A stretch of 13,107 bases of DNA from an uncultured Sphingobacteriaceae bacterium (lineage in GTDB: Bacteria > Bacteroidota > Bacteroidia > Sphingobacteriales > Sphingobacteriaceae), in the NCBI GenBank assembly GCA_946480915.1, contig CAMLLO010000067.1:1-13107 (forward strand), given 5' to 3'. The notes below the pieces were generated by a model that saw nothing but the letters and a program-made list of their open reading frames with translations, was not told the origin of the DNA and made no database searches. Positions within the stretch are counted from its first letter, which is position 1. Every line of letters starts with the position of its first letter. A program made the position numbers and the translations under genes. This document shows positions 1 through 7,399 of this stretch, in pieces.

Positions 1-53
1 AGAGCGCAGGATTCATAACCCTGAGGTCGGCAGTTCGATCCTGCTCCCCGCTA
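1..53 (+). tRNA. tRNA with CAT anticodon, 3' part only (Met elongator or Ile2)
   Basis: The 5' acceptor strand and most of the D-arm lie before the window. Visible are the end of the D-stem (GAGC), an anticodon arm at 7-23 with a seven-base loop TTCATAA (anticodon CAT at 14-16), a T-arm at 29-45 with loop TTCGATC, and the 3' acceptor strand CCCCGCT with discriminator A at 53. CCA is not encoded, as is usual in Bacteroidota. The D-stem ending in GAGC and U rather than A at position 72 argue against initiator tRNA. The closing pair of the anticodon stem is an A-C mismatch (11 with 19). The CAT anticodon alone does not separate elongator tRNA-Met from lysidine-modified tRNA-Ile2, and the missing 5' half prevents a decision. 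Confidence 0.93.
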
Positions 54-58
54 CTGAT

Positions 59-81
59 AAAAGCCGCTTTATGCGGCTTTT
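59..81 (+). terminator. Intrinsic terminator after the tRNA, probably bidirectional
   Basis: A nine-pair inverted repeat, AAAAGCCGC and GCGGCTTTT around a TTTAT loop, begins six bases after the tRNA. It is followed on the plus strand by a T-rich run (TCTGTTTTTA). Because the stem ends in A4/T4, the minus-strand transcript also gets a short U tail, so the same hairpin could end the yceH-like gene that converges from the right. Confidence 0.85.
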
Positions 82-128
82 CTGTTTTTAAGCGGGTCAA
101 ACGAACCACAAGTTTTGAATCTGATCCG

Positions 129-782
129 TTACCCCATTAACTCTTTCATCAATTTATCAAATGCTTCTTTAAGCTCCGTATAATCTTGTTCCAGCTTTAC
201 AATTCTGGATTCCAACTCTCCTACAGATTTACGAGCAGGTTCTTCGGGTAATTCATCGTCATCAATGTCTGGCGTACCTCCCAATAAATGCATGTAGCGA
301 ACTTCTTTTTGCCCTGGTCGGCGCGGAAGCTGAACGACATAAGGATGTTCTTCGCCAGCTAGTTTTTCTAAAACCTCTTGGACCTCTTCCAGTGAATCAA
401 ACTCGTACAATCTACCTGAGTTTGTATTTAACTCACCAGGGGTTTGAGGACCGCGTAACAATAGTAAGCAGATAATAGCTACTTCTGAAGGTAATACAGG
501 GAAAACAATCGCAAAATTGTGTTTGTATTTTACTACGCGACTAGAACCTCCGGTGGCTGTAGATATCAGTCCGCGCTTTTTTAGCGAATTCAGAGCTAAC
601 ACAACGGTCTCTTCGTCGTAATTAACAACTGGTTTACGCGAGGTTTTTTGATTACAGGCTGCAGTAAGGCTGTTCAAAGTCATTGGATAATAATCAGGAG
701 TAGTTTTACACTTCTCCATTAAAGCTCCCAAAACACGCTGTTCTGTAGCATCTAGTATTGGCAATGTTAATTCAGAATCCAT
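129..782 (-). CDS. yceH: YceH-type UPF0502/DUF480 tandem winged-helix protein
   Basis: Cytosolic protein of 217 residues whose biochemical role is not established. The N-terminal part matches the YceH signature: LDATEQRVLGALMEK (about residues 11-25) leading into TTPDYYP, then LTAACNQKTSR (about 39-49) and the following EETVVLALNSLKKRGL. This is the first winged helix; a second lies near residues 90-160. The last 30 residues (from about 187) are strongly charged and heptad-like, a likely short coiled coil, as in other members. I start at ATG 782 rather than the in-frame TTG at 806: the family begins close to this ATG, and the extra residues (NYYIFVQ) are unlike it. TATATTCG ends only five bases before the ATG and resembles the Bacteroidota -7 element, so the leader may be very short. 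It stands alone, convergent with the tRNA. The winged-helix folds suggest nucleic-acid binding, which is an inference. Confidence 0.9.
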   Translation of the reverse strand: MDSELTLPILDATEQRVLGALMEKCKTTPDYYPMTLNSLTAACNQKTSRKPVVNYDEETVVLALNSLKKRGLISTATGGSSRVVKYKHNFAIVFPVLPSEVAIICLLLLRGPQTPGELNTNSGRLYEFDSLEEVQEVLEKLAGEEHPYVVQLPRRPGQKEVRYMHLLGGTPDIDDDELPEEPARKSVGELESRIVKLEQDYTELKEAFDKLMKELMG

Positions 783-933
783 TTGCACGAATATATAATA
801 ATTCAAATAAGATTACCTACATCCGATTGATCAATAACCAGGGCCTTTGAAGCTCATTCTCCGAAGGTCAGGTCTTTCTGTAAGATAAACCCGCGATGGC
901 AATTCACTTTCAGCTCTGGAGTTGACAATAAAA

Positions 934-966
934 AACCTGAATACTCTATTTAGAGATATTCAGGTT
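934..966 (-). terminator. Terminator of the DUF1800-DUF1501 operon
   Basis: The arms AACCTGAATA-CTCT and AGAG-A-TATTCAGGTT pair over 14 bp with one bulged base around an ATTT loop. Read on the minus strand, the hairpin is followed by TTTTTTATTG, a good U tract. It lies about 50 bases after the DUF1501 stop codon and fits as the end of that operon. On the plus strand the flank after the hairpin is not T-rich. Confidence 0.85.
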
Positions 967-1015
967 CGTGGTAAATGCCCTCCCGCCAATTAACAGTTCA
1001 ATTATTTTATTAACA

Positions 1016-2284
1016 CTATCCTTTCATCACTCCTATTTTATCTCCTTTCCAATCCGGAAACAATATTTTATCATTATTTATCCCTAGATGCCTATCGGCA
1101 ACCTCGCTAAAAACACTCCTAAAGTCTGTTGTTACTGCCAAATCGCGACCATCTTCCAGGTTTTCAACTGATAAAGGATTCACTTTTCCATGAATTAGGC
1201 CTCCATTAACATCATTACCTAAAATGAAATTGCAGGATGCCCTCCCATGATCTGTACCACCAGTTCCGTTTTGCTTTACAGTGCGCCCGAACTCAGTCAT
1301 TGTCATCACTGTAACGTCGTCTTGCAATGTTCCCATGTCTGTCCAGAACGCCATGATACTATCGCTCAGATCGTTTACATTTCTCGCGAAGATCCCGGTA
1401 TCTGTTCCCTGGTTAAAATGCGTGTCCCATCCGCCTGATTCAGCAAATGCGACTTCTAATCCCACATCCATTTTTATAAGCTGAGCAATTTGCTTTAAGG
1501 AATTGCCTAAAGCTGTAGCCGGATAAACAACCCCGTTAATAGGCTTATAATTTTTTGTATCTGTTTTTTGCAGCATCTTTATTGCCTCAAAGCTTTCTTT
1601 TCCTGCTTCTTTTAGCAAACCGGACGAGGTCTGATCATACAGGTCTTCGAAACTTTTCGCTACCCTGCCTGCGTTCGATTGATTTCCCCGCATTTGAAGA
1701 TTGAAATCCTGTAAATTACTTATTGCCACAGAAGGATTATCACCATACAGAGCCCTTGGAAGAGAAGATGTTAAGCTTACAGCGCGAAACGGCGTAGCAG
1801 CTTCATGTCCAAGTAAACCCACCGCCCGATTTAACCAACCACTAGCTGTTCCCTTGTTAAACGGCGTGCCAGATTCCATATAATCCTGGGCATCAAAATG
1901 CGAGCGGGTTGTATTCGGCGACCCGATACCATGCACAATAGCCATACGCTTTTCACGAAACATTGGCGCAAAGGCATTCATTGACGGATGTAAACCAAAT
2001 CGTCCATCCAAATCGATTAGAGATTTACCATTTGCTGATTTAGCGGCAGACATAAATAAAGTCGGCCGGGCAGCTTGTAAATATTGATCTGTAAATGGAG
2101 TTACAGCCATCAGACCATCCATAGCGCCTCTTTGAAAAATACAAACCAAAATCTTTTTCCGTTGAAAAAGCCCGGGTGTCTTTATACCTGCAACCGCCTC
2201 TGATAAAAACGCAGGAATGCCGCCGATTCCTATGCCAAATAAAGCAAGCCCTCCTGCTTTAATAAATCCTCTTCTTGAAGTCAT
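1016..2284 (-). CDS. Tat-exported DUF1501 family protein
   Basis: Protein of 422 residues of the DUF1501 family, whose fold is related to sulfatases and alkaline phosphatases; its reaction and substrate are unknown. The N-terminus carries a clear twin-arginine signal (SRRGFIK at 3-9, then a Gly/Ala-rich hydrophobic stretch to about 32), so export in folded form is expected, probably with a bound cofactor or metal (inference). Family motifs are FQRGAMDGL (50-58), SHFDAQDYMESG (128-139), ESGGWDTHFNQG (282-293) and MTMTEFGRTVKQNG with GGTDHG (327-347); the Asp and His residues in these are plausible metal ligands. The start ATG is 21 bp after the DUF1800 stop, with an A8 tract four bases upstream and no Shine-Dalgarno. 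Co-transcription with DUF1800 is very likely; the two families are commonly adjacent. Length is normal for the family and no damage is seen. Confidence 0.93.
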   Translation of the reverse strand: MTSRRGFIKAGGLALFGIGIGGIPAFLSEAVAGIKTPGLFQRKKILVCIFQRGAMDGLMAVTPFTDQYLQAARPTLFMSAAKSANGKSLIDLDGRFGLHPSMNAFAPMFREKRMAIVHGIGSPNTTRSHFDAQDYMESGTPFNKGTASGWLNRAVGLLGHEAATPFRAVSLTSSLPRALYGDNPSVAISNLQDFNLQMRGNQSNAGRVAKSFEDLYDQTSSGLLKEAGKESFEAIKMLQKTDTKNYKPINGVVYPATALGNSLKQIAQLIKMDVGLEVAFAESGGWDTHFNQGTDTGIFARNVNDLSDSIMAFWTDMGTLQDDVTVMTMTEFGRTVKQNGTGGTDHGRASCNFILGNDVNGGLIHGKVNPLSVENLEDGRDLAVTTDFRSVFSEVADRHLGINNDKILFPDWKGDKIGVMKG

Positions 2285-2305
2285 GATCTTTTTTTTAGAG
2301 TGTCT

Positions 2306-4222
2306 TTATTTACGTTGAAATTCCGGAGACCCGATAATTACGCCTACCACTTGAGCAAGCATAGAATTAGTGTTGCTTAAACCTTGCATCACTGAACCAC
2401 TTTTACCGGAATTTTTATTCTTAGTACTCAGCTTTTCGGGCTTCTGCATTTCTTCGGCAAGGACCGCATCTTCGTTCATCACAGGATTCGATTCTTGTGA
2501 AGGAGCAGCTTTTGCAGCAGCCTTTTCTACTTTTGATAATAAGTCGGGATCATTTAACATGGGAGTAAGCCGCTTTATAGTTTCTTCTAAATCCCGCTCG
2601 GGTATAATAATATTGCAATATATTTTCAATGCTGCTTCAGCACTTTCAGGCTCCCGATTTTTGTTTAACTCGGCCAGATTTACTTTCACCCCCGGAATTT
2701 TCTGAGAGGCCAGGGCCAATCCAAAATTCATTCTGTACAACAAAGCCCCTGTATTGATCCAATATTGTCCTTTATCAGGAAAACCGGTTGGAGCCTGATA
2801 ATAATACATCTTTTGGCCCATTTTGCTTATCCAGGTATAAAGCATTCTGGGAGCATTTACTTCTGCGTTCAGACTTCGCACAGCACTTATAGCCAATTCG
2901 AACGGCGATTTTGTTTTTTCACGCAAAGCTTCCTTAGACCAAAATTCTTTCGAACTAGCCATGGTAATTAAAACCTGCTTAATATTGCCTCCGGTTCTTG
3001 TAAATGTCTTTGCCATCTTGTCTATCAGTGCCTGAGGTGGATTATCGCTCACGAACCGAACCGCAATTTTTCTGGAAATAAATTTAGCAGTGGAGGGATG
3101 ATCGGCAAGCATTTTCAAAAGTTCCACGCCTTCTTCGTAACCGCCTCCAGCAGCAAATTTTCTACCCAAAACAACTTTTTCTTTCGTGTCATGGCGATTA
3201 GCAGCAAACAAGAAATCGCCCTCATGAACAAATCCCCGTTTCTCGAAATTCGCATGTCCCATTCTATCCTCTATTTTTTTCATTTGCGAGCCATACCCGC
3301 GGTCGCCCATTGGATAAACGGTCCAACCAGTTAAAACTCGTGCCGCCTGAGTAACGTCATTTTGGGTATAGCCACCATCAACACCCATTGTATGCAATTC
3401 CATTACCTCACGAGCATAATTTTCATTTAATCCATTAACCTTTTTCGGAGTTTTTGGAACTGTTTTCCTGGAAGCTGTTAACTGATTCATTTCTTCATTA
3501 ACGCCCATACTGCTAAAATTATCGAGATACATTAGCATAGCGGGCGACTTTGCGGTAGCAAGTAACAAATCTTCAAACTTTCCAAATACATTAGGTCGAA
3601 TTACATCCCTCTCATAGGCCGGAATAAATTCAGCACATTGATTTTTATTTAAGGACACATTGAAATGATTGAACCAAAAGTCTGTGAGTAATTCTTGCAA
3701 TTGATTATTTGTGTAAGTCGCCCTTAATATTTTTTGTGCTATAAACTGCCTGAATACCTCTTGCTGGGGCTTTAATCCTTTTTGTTTCATGTACGCCTCA
3801 AGCTGTGCCCGGTATTCTTTCCGATTAGATTTATTTATGGAATCCTTGGCTATAAAACCATCCTCTACTGCCATCCGATATACGCGATTTCCTTGCGGAT
3901 ACTTGGTTACAACCTCGGTATTACTAAGGTTTATCGCATCAAAATCTCCTAACATTTTATTTAAGTTCTCGTCGGGCTGCTGGGCCTCAAGCTGTTGCTG
4001 AAACCAGTTCTCTAATCCAAGCTTAACAACCTGATCTATGTCACCAGCCTTGGTGCCGTAAGTAAATCGGCTAAGCAGATGAGCTGCGGCCTGTCTCTCT
4101 GTTAATGCGGCTTCCTTATAGGCGAATTTATATCCGGGTTGTTTATCTATAAGAAAAGAAGCAAATAAAAAACCGCCTATAATAGCAGCCAATACACAGT
4201 AAAATTTCCTGTCATTTTTCAT
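2306..4222 (-). CDS. DUF1800 family protein with N-terminal membrane anchor
   Basis: Protein of 638 residues of the DUF1800 family, function unknown. A hydrophobic segment at about 8-24 after a basic start (MKNDRK) is a signal anchor or uncleaved signal peptide, which places the rest outside the inner membrane. The conserved core begins at ERQAAAHLLSRFTYG (42-56) and includes LLTDFWFNHFNVS (178-190), YERDVIRPNVFGKFEDLL (203-220), the hallmark GLNENYAREVMELHTMGVDG (264-283) followed by GYTQNDV, ARVLTGW (294-300), and APTGFPDKGQYWIN (477-490). Residues 560-612 form an Ala/Lys/Glu/Ser-rich, probably disordered linker inside the C-terminal part, after which family-like sequence resumes (MLAQVVGVIIGSPEFQRK). 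It is the first gene of the DUF1800-DUF1501 operon. An A9 tract lies eight bases before the ATG. A joint extracytoplasmic role of the two proteins is inferred from the conserved pairing. Confidence 0.93.
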   Translation of the reverse strand: MKNDRKFYCVLAAIIGGFLFASFLIDKQPGYKFAYKEAALTERQAAAHLLSRFTYGTKAGDIDQVVKLGLENWFQQQLEAQQPDENLNKMLGDFDAINLSNTEVVTKYPQGNRVYRMAVEDGFIAKDSINKSNRKEYRAQLEAYMKQKGLKPQQEVFRQFIAQKILRATYTNNQLQELLTDFWFNHFNVSLNKNQCAEFIPAYERDVIRPNVFGKFEDLLLATAKSPAMLMYLDNFSSMGVNEEMNQLTASRKTVPKTPKKVNGLNENYAREVMELHTMGVDGGYTQNDVTQAARVLTGWTVYPMGDRGYGSQMKKIEDRMGHANFEKRGFVHEGDFLFAANRHDTKEKVVLGRKFAAGGGYEEGVELLKMLADHPSTAKFISRKIAVRFVSDNPPQALIDKMAKTFTRTGGNIKQVLITMASSKEFWSKEALREKTKSPFELAISAVRSLNAEVNAPRMLYTWISKMGQKMYYYQAPTGFPDKGQYWINTGALLYRMNFGLALASQKIPGVKVNLAELNKNREPESAEAALKIYCNIIIPERDLEETIKRLTPMLNDPDLLSKVEKAAAKAAPSQESNPVMNEDAVLAEEMQKPEKLSTKNKNSGKSGSVMQGLSNTNSMLAQVVGVIIGSPEFQRK

Positions 4223-4414
4223 GTCAATGCTTTTTTTTTGTGATAAGATTATGACATTGAAAAAATTGAAAGGATTAATCCCTGAGAAAATATTAACAAT
4301 TTTTCAGGTACCTGGCGTATTTTTAGAGATAATTTCAAAAGAAATTAACCGCACGTATATTTTATTCAAATTCAGAAATAAACTAATCCCAAACAAATCG
4401 GCTTCGTAAACCCT

Positions 4415-4422
4415 TATCTTTG
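4415..4422 (+). promoter_or_regulatory. Candidate Bacteroidota -7 element of the DUF2652 gene
   Basis: TATCTTTG matches the TAnnTTTG -7 consensus of Bacteroidota housekeeping promoters exactly and ends nine bases before the chosen ATG at 4432. Transcription would then start within a few bases of the start codon, giving an almost leaderless mRNA. No convincing TTTG -33 element is present at the usual spacing, so confidence is moderate. Confidence 0.5.
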
Positions 4423-4431
4423 CGCTTGATT

Positions 4432-5085
4432 ATGGAAAAAAAAGAATACGTTAAAGGCGCTTTTTTCTGCGTGCCTGATATTACTGGGTTCACTAAGTTT
4501 GTTTCAACAACAGAATTGTCCTTTAGCAGCAACTTTATACCAGGTCTGTTACGCAGGTTGGTGAACGCCAATATTCTTAGTATGACGGTTGGAGAGATAG
4601 AAGGAGATGCAATATTCTTTTATAAGACCGGTCGATTACCAGCAGTCAATATGGTCGCAAAACAGTGCCAACTGTTTTTTGAGACCTTCTACAACTATTT
4701 AAAATTAACCGAAAAAGAAAATCCGGAGAACTACGAAAAATATTTAGCTGATGGACAAATAGGCTTGAAAATCATCGTTCATTACGGTGAAACGATAGCA
4801 GTCAATATAAAAGGCAGAACAAAATTAGTTGGTCAGAATGTAATCATAGCTCACAAATTGCTTAAAAACAGTATTCAGGAAAGGGAATATGTATTGCTAA
4901 CCCTTAATTACCTTGAAAAAACTAAAACGAACCATTTTAAAGACTGGTTTCCCTGGGGAGAATTAAAAGAGGGTACAGAGTCTTTTGAATATCTTGGAGA
5001 AACTAAATATTTATATGTTCCATTTAAGATAAGTAAGGTATTTCCACATGGTTTTAAGCACCATAAGAAAACATCATTATTATAA
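4432..5085 (+). CDS. DUF2652 protein, class III nucleotidyl cyclase-like
   Basis: Protein of 217 residues that I assign to DUF2652, a Bacteroidota-rich family related to class III adenylate/guanylate cyclases. From the ATG at 4432, VPDITGFTKFV (14-24) corresponds to the cyclase D-I-x-GFT segment with the first metal-binding Asp (D16), and GEIEGDAIFFY (54-64) to the second metal site (D59). LKIIVHYGE (112-120) and LVGQNVIIAHKLLK (132-145) follow the order of the cyclase core. In active cyclases the latter stretch usually reads N-x3-R; here Asn136 is present but the Arg position is Ala140, followed by His141, so normal cyclase activity is doubtful. No transmembrane segment is seen; cytosolic. 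An in-frame TTG at 4420 is rejected because it lies within the probable -7 element. The 3' end overlaps the convergent HD/PycTM-like gene by 32 bp. Binding a nucleotide without making a cyclic product is an alternative. Confidence 0.85.
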   Translation: MEKKEYVKGAFFCVPDITGFTKFVSTTELSFSSNFIPGLLRRLVNANILSMTVGEIEGDAIFFYKTGRLPAVNMVAKQCQLFFETFYNYLKLTEKENPENYEKYLADGQIGLKIIVHYGETIAVNIKGRTKLVGQNVIIAHKLLKNSIQEREYVLLTLNYLEKTKTNHFKDWFPWGELKEGTESFEYLGETKYLYVPFKISKVFPHGFKHHKKTSLL

Positions 5086-6259
5086 CAAAAGCTACAGCAC
5101 ACAAAATTAGGCCACCCATAAAAATATTATAAGACCAGGTTAAGAGCTTATATTTCTTTACCAGCACTGCACCAAGGTGATATATATCAACGGACATACT
5201 ATCATATAGCTCCTCTTTCTGGTTCTTTAACTCTTTTATCCTATCTACAAACTCTCTTAACTGTAACTGTGCGAAGTTTCCAAAAAACAATATACTGCTG
5301 TCTTTTTTTGAAAGCTCATATCGCTCTTTTGTAGTCACATTCGGACGTGACGAAAGTATTGCAAAAACCACAGCCAACAAACTGGTTATCAGCAAAACAG
5401 CAATCGGAATAACAAATCTCAGACTTCCAAATTCATTTTGTCCCGAAAATGTATAGCCAGATCCAAACATCGTTATCACCAACGAAATAATGATGGTGTT
5501 AATGCTGATCATGATATTCGCTTTATTATCCGCAATAGAGCTTAAATTTATATGATATTGATAAATGGAACGATAAAGAGTTTCCACGCCTCTGCCTTCT
5601 TTAAGAGGCTTAGCCGGATTATTTTTTTCAAGTTTTACATTTAACTTTTCCTGCTCAACTCTAAGTTTCTCTATTTTCTCACGTTGCTGACGGATATTCA
5701 CTTCGCGCTGATCGTCAAACCTGACGATCGCTTCCTCGGTCACAAAATTTGTGGAAATCAAAAAGTTCAGCTGAATTTCAGCCCATTCCAAATCTGAGTA
5801 GGTTTTATTTAACAAACGCTCCCATTCTATTCTTAAAAGCTCGGCTCTTTGAACAAATTTATTTTTACCAATATTTATGTAATCGGCATCGTGAAGTATT
5901 TCCTGCAATGTTCCGTCAGGTACAGAACCAGGTTTTGTTGATAATATCAATTCTTCAACGCGTTTAATATCTTCCAGAGCATAATCTCCTTTAATAAAAT
6001 CATTAAACGTCTTAACACTCACCTCCTCATGTCCCTGATAAGTTTCTATATAACCGGTATCATGAAAAATCGCAGCAAGTAATAAAACTTCTAACTCCCG
6101 GCTGGTTAAATTATATGTGCCAGCTATGTCTTTACAGGCCTTTACTGTTTGAAAAGTATGCTTATAATTATGATAAACGTGATCAGGAGGAAGCTTTTCC
6201 TTAAATAAATTAAACACATACTCTTCTGCACTTTTTATTATGGGGTTAGCATTTTTCAT
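5054..6259 (-). CDS. HD-domain phosphohydrolase fused to PycTM-like (DUF5706) membrane domain
   Basis: Protein of 401 residues. The N-terminal half is an HD domain: YHNYKHT (29-35), AAIFHDTGY (62-70) with the His66-Asp67 pair, and ILHDADYINIG (121-131) with the later Asp ligand; the metal-site set looks complete, so hydrolysis of a phosphate ester or nucleotide is plausible. Residues 184-214 form a charged, probably coiled-coil linker. The C-terminal part (about 224-400) matches the Pycsar effector membrane family: LSSIADNKANIMISINTIII (239-258) at the start of the first membrane helix, further helices at about 281-300 and 377-396, and a cytosolic charged stretch between. In Pycsar systems PycTM proteins respond to cCMP or cUMP and harm the membrane; whether this fusion does so is unknown. 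ATG 6259 has an A9 tract 11 bases upstream. It converges on the DUF2652 gene with overlapping 3' ends. Similar HD-PycTM fusions occur outside defence loci, so a housekeeping role is possible. Confidence 0.88.
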   Translation of the reverse strand: MKNANPIIKSAEEYVFNLFKEKLPPDHVYHNYKHTFQTVKACKDIAGTYNLTSRELEVLLLAAIFHDTGYIETYQGHEEVSVKTFNDFIKGDYALEDIKRVEELILSTKPGSVPDGTLQEILHDADYINIGKNKFVQRAELLRIEWERLLNKTYSDLEWAEIQLNFLISTNFVTEEAIVRFDDQREVNIRQQREKIEKLRVEQEKLNVKLEKNNPAKPLKEGRGVETLYRSIYQYHINLSSIADNKANIMISINTIIISLVITMFGSGYTFSGQNEFGSLRFVIPIAVLLITSLLAVVFAILSSRPNVTTKERYELSKKDSSILFFGNFAQLQLREFVDRIKELKNQKEELYDSMSVDIYHLGAVLVKKYKLLTWSYNIFMGGLILCAVAFVIIMMFSYGA

Positions 6260-6499
6260 TGAAATAATGATTTTTTTTTAAACTGGTGATTTTGTAATGA
6301 TGCTTTTGTCAATCGTTAAAATTATTCACGTGACGGAACATTTAAAATTCTTTTAATAAAATTAAATGTGTGATAATTCTCTTTCTCAATCTGGATTTAA
6401 TGTTTAGCAGGGAATTCAGACCTGAATGAAACTATCCCCCACAATTTGAGTTATTATAGAACTTAATTGTTGTAACATTAAATTATTATTATTTCATCT

Positions 6500-7399
6500 A
6501 TGAACAGAATAAGTTCAGTTTTGTTAGTTCTTTTTTTTATTTCCTGCGGAACACCAAGCAATAAAAGCAATAACCAAGATACTTTATCCAAAGAAACCCT
6601 TGAGCCAAAAGGCGGTAGACTTTACAGAGTACCGAGTGAATTAGGAGAAATTTCGGGAATTTCGTTTATAAATGATACAGTGCTAGTCTCTATCCAGGAC
6701 GAAGAAGGCCTACTCTACTTTTATGATTTGCAAAAAGAAGAGATAACTAAAAAATATGAGTTTTGGAAAGGTAAGGATTATGAAGATCTGGCAGTTGTTG
6801 GAAATGATGTATGGATTGTAAGCAGTTCCGGGGCATTATATGAAATAAAAAACTTTAAAACCGAGCCTGCCAAACCTAATGTATTTAAAACCGTTCTTAA
6901 AGAGGATAATAATATTGAAGGCTTAGCTTATGATGACCAGAACAACAGATTACTTTTAGCTGTAAAAGACCGTAGTCTGGATGGAGATGAAAAAGAAAAG
7001 GATATTTATGAGTTCGACCTCAAAACAAAAATATTAAATACTAAAGCTGTATATTCGATCAGATTATCAGAAATAGAGTCTTTTTTTAAGGGAGATGAAA
7101 TAGAAGAGTTTTCGAAAAAAATCCTTAAGGCTGTTGGTAATCAAAATCTAAATAAGGTATTTAGAACTTCCGCTCTGAGTTTTCATCCGATCACCAGAGA
7201 GCTTTATGTGCTCTCCTCCCTAAACAATATAATAGCCGTCCTAAATAGCAAAGGTTCTATAGTACGAATTCTGGAACTAGATGGGAAAGAATTTACGCAG
7301 CCCGAAGGTTTAGCATTTACACGCGATGGTCGCTTATTTATTTCAAACGAAGGTAAAGGGCAACAAGCAAACATTATAGAAGTAAAATATGAAGATTAA
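6500..7399 (+). CDS. SdiA-regulated-type beta-propeller lipoprotein
   Basis: Protein of 299 residues with a lipoprotein signal: a hydrophobic stretch at 6-14 and lipobox FISC with Cys16, followed by a polar Ser/Asn-rich linker. The mature part shows repeated propeller-blade motifs: LGEISGISF (48-56), KDYEDLAVVGNDVWIVSSSG (92-111), NNIEGLAYDDQNNRLLLA (137-154), TSALSFHPITRELYVLSS (223-240) and QPEGLAFTRDGRLFISNEG (267-285). This pattern, with EDLA/EGLA at blade starts, fits the SdiA-regulated (YjiK-like) and esterase-like-phytase propellers; the ligand is unknown. The stop codon overlaps the start of the next gene by 11 bp, so translational coupling and a joint task in the periplasm or at the outer membrane are likely. 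The 240-bp region upstream is shared with the divergent HD/PycTM-like gene; I could not identify a firm promoter in it. Confidence 0.85.
   Translation: MNRISSVLLVLFFISCGTPSNKSNNQDTLSKETLEPKGGRLYRVPSELGEISGISFINDTVLVSIQDEEGLLYFYDLQKEEITKKYEFWKGKDYEDLAVVGNDVWIVSSSGALYEIKNFKTEPAKPNVFKTVLKEDNNIEGLAYDDQNNRLLLAVKDRSLDGDEKEKDIYEFDLKTKILNTKAVYSIRLSEIESFFKGDEIEEFSKKILKAVGNQNLNKVFRTSALSFHPITRELYVLSSLNNIIAVLNSKGSIVRILELDGKEFTQPEGLAFTRDGRLFISNEGKGQQANIIEVKYED

Noticed and set aside
807..933. Possible small gene or regulatory RNA upstream of yceH
   Set aside because: The only ATG frame seen is eight codons, and no stable hairpin other than the operon terminator at 934-966 is found.
1247..1883. Plus-strand open frames of 60-67 codons inside the DUF1501 gene
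   Set aside because: They lie antisense to a gene with clear family motifs, have no recognisable domain and are explained by its codon pattern.
2370..4001. Plus-strand open frames of up to 111 codons inside the DUF1800 gene
   Set aside because: Antisense shadows with Ser/Phe-rich low-complexity translations, no family resemblance and no promoter.
6326..6333. Palindrome TCACGTGA between the divergent HD/PycTM-like and propeller genes
   Set aside because: A single 8-bp palindrome without a second copy or known regulator is too weak to call an operator.
6338..6369. Inverted repeat ACATTTAA ... TTAAATGT in the divergent intergenic region
   Set aside because: Eight AT-rich pairs with a 16-base spacer; expected by chance in such AT-rich DNA and not matching a known operator.
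6445..6472. TTTG followed by TAATTGTTG as a promoter for the propeller lipoprotein gene
   Set aside because: Spacing of about 15 bases is short and the -7 part does not match TAnnTTTG.
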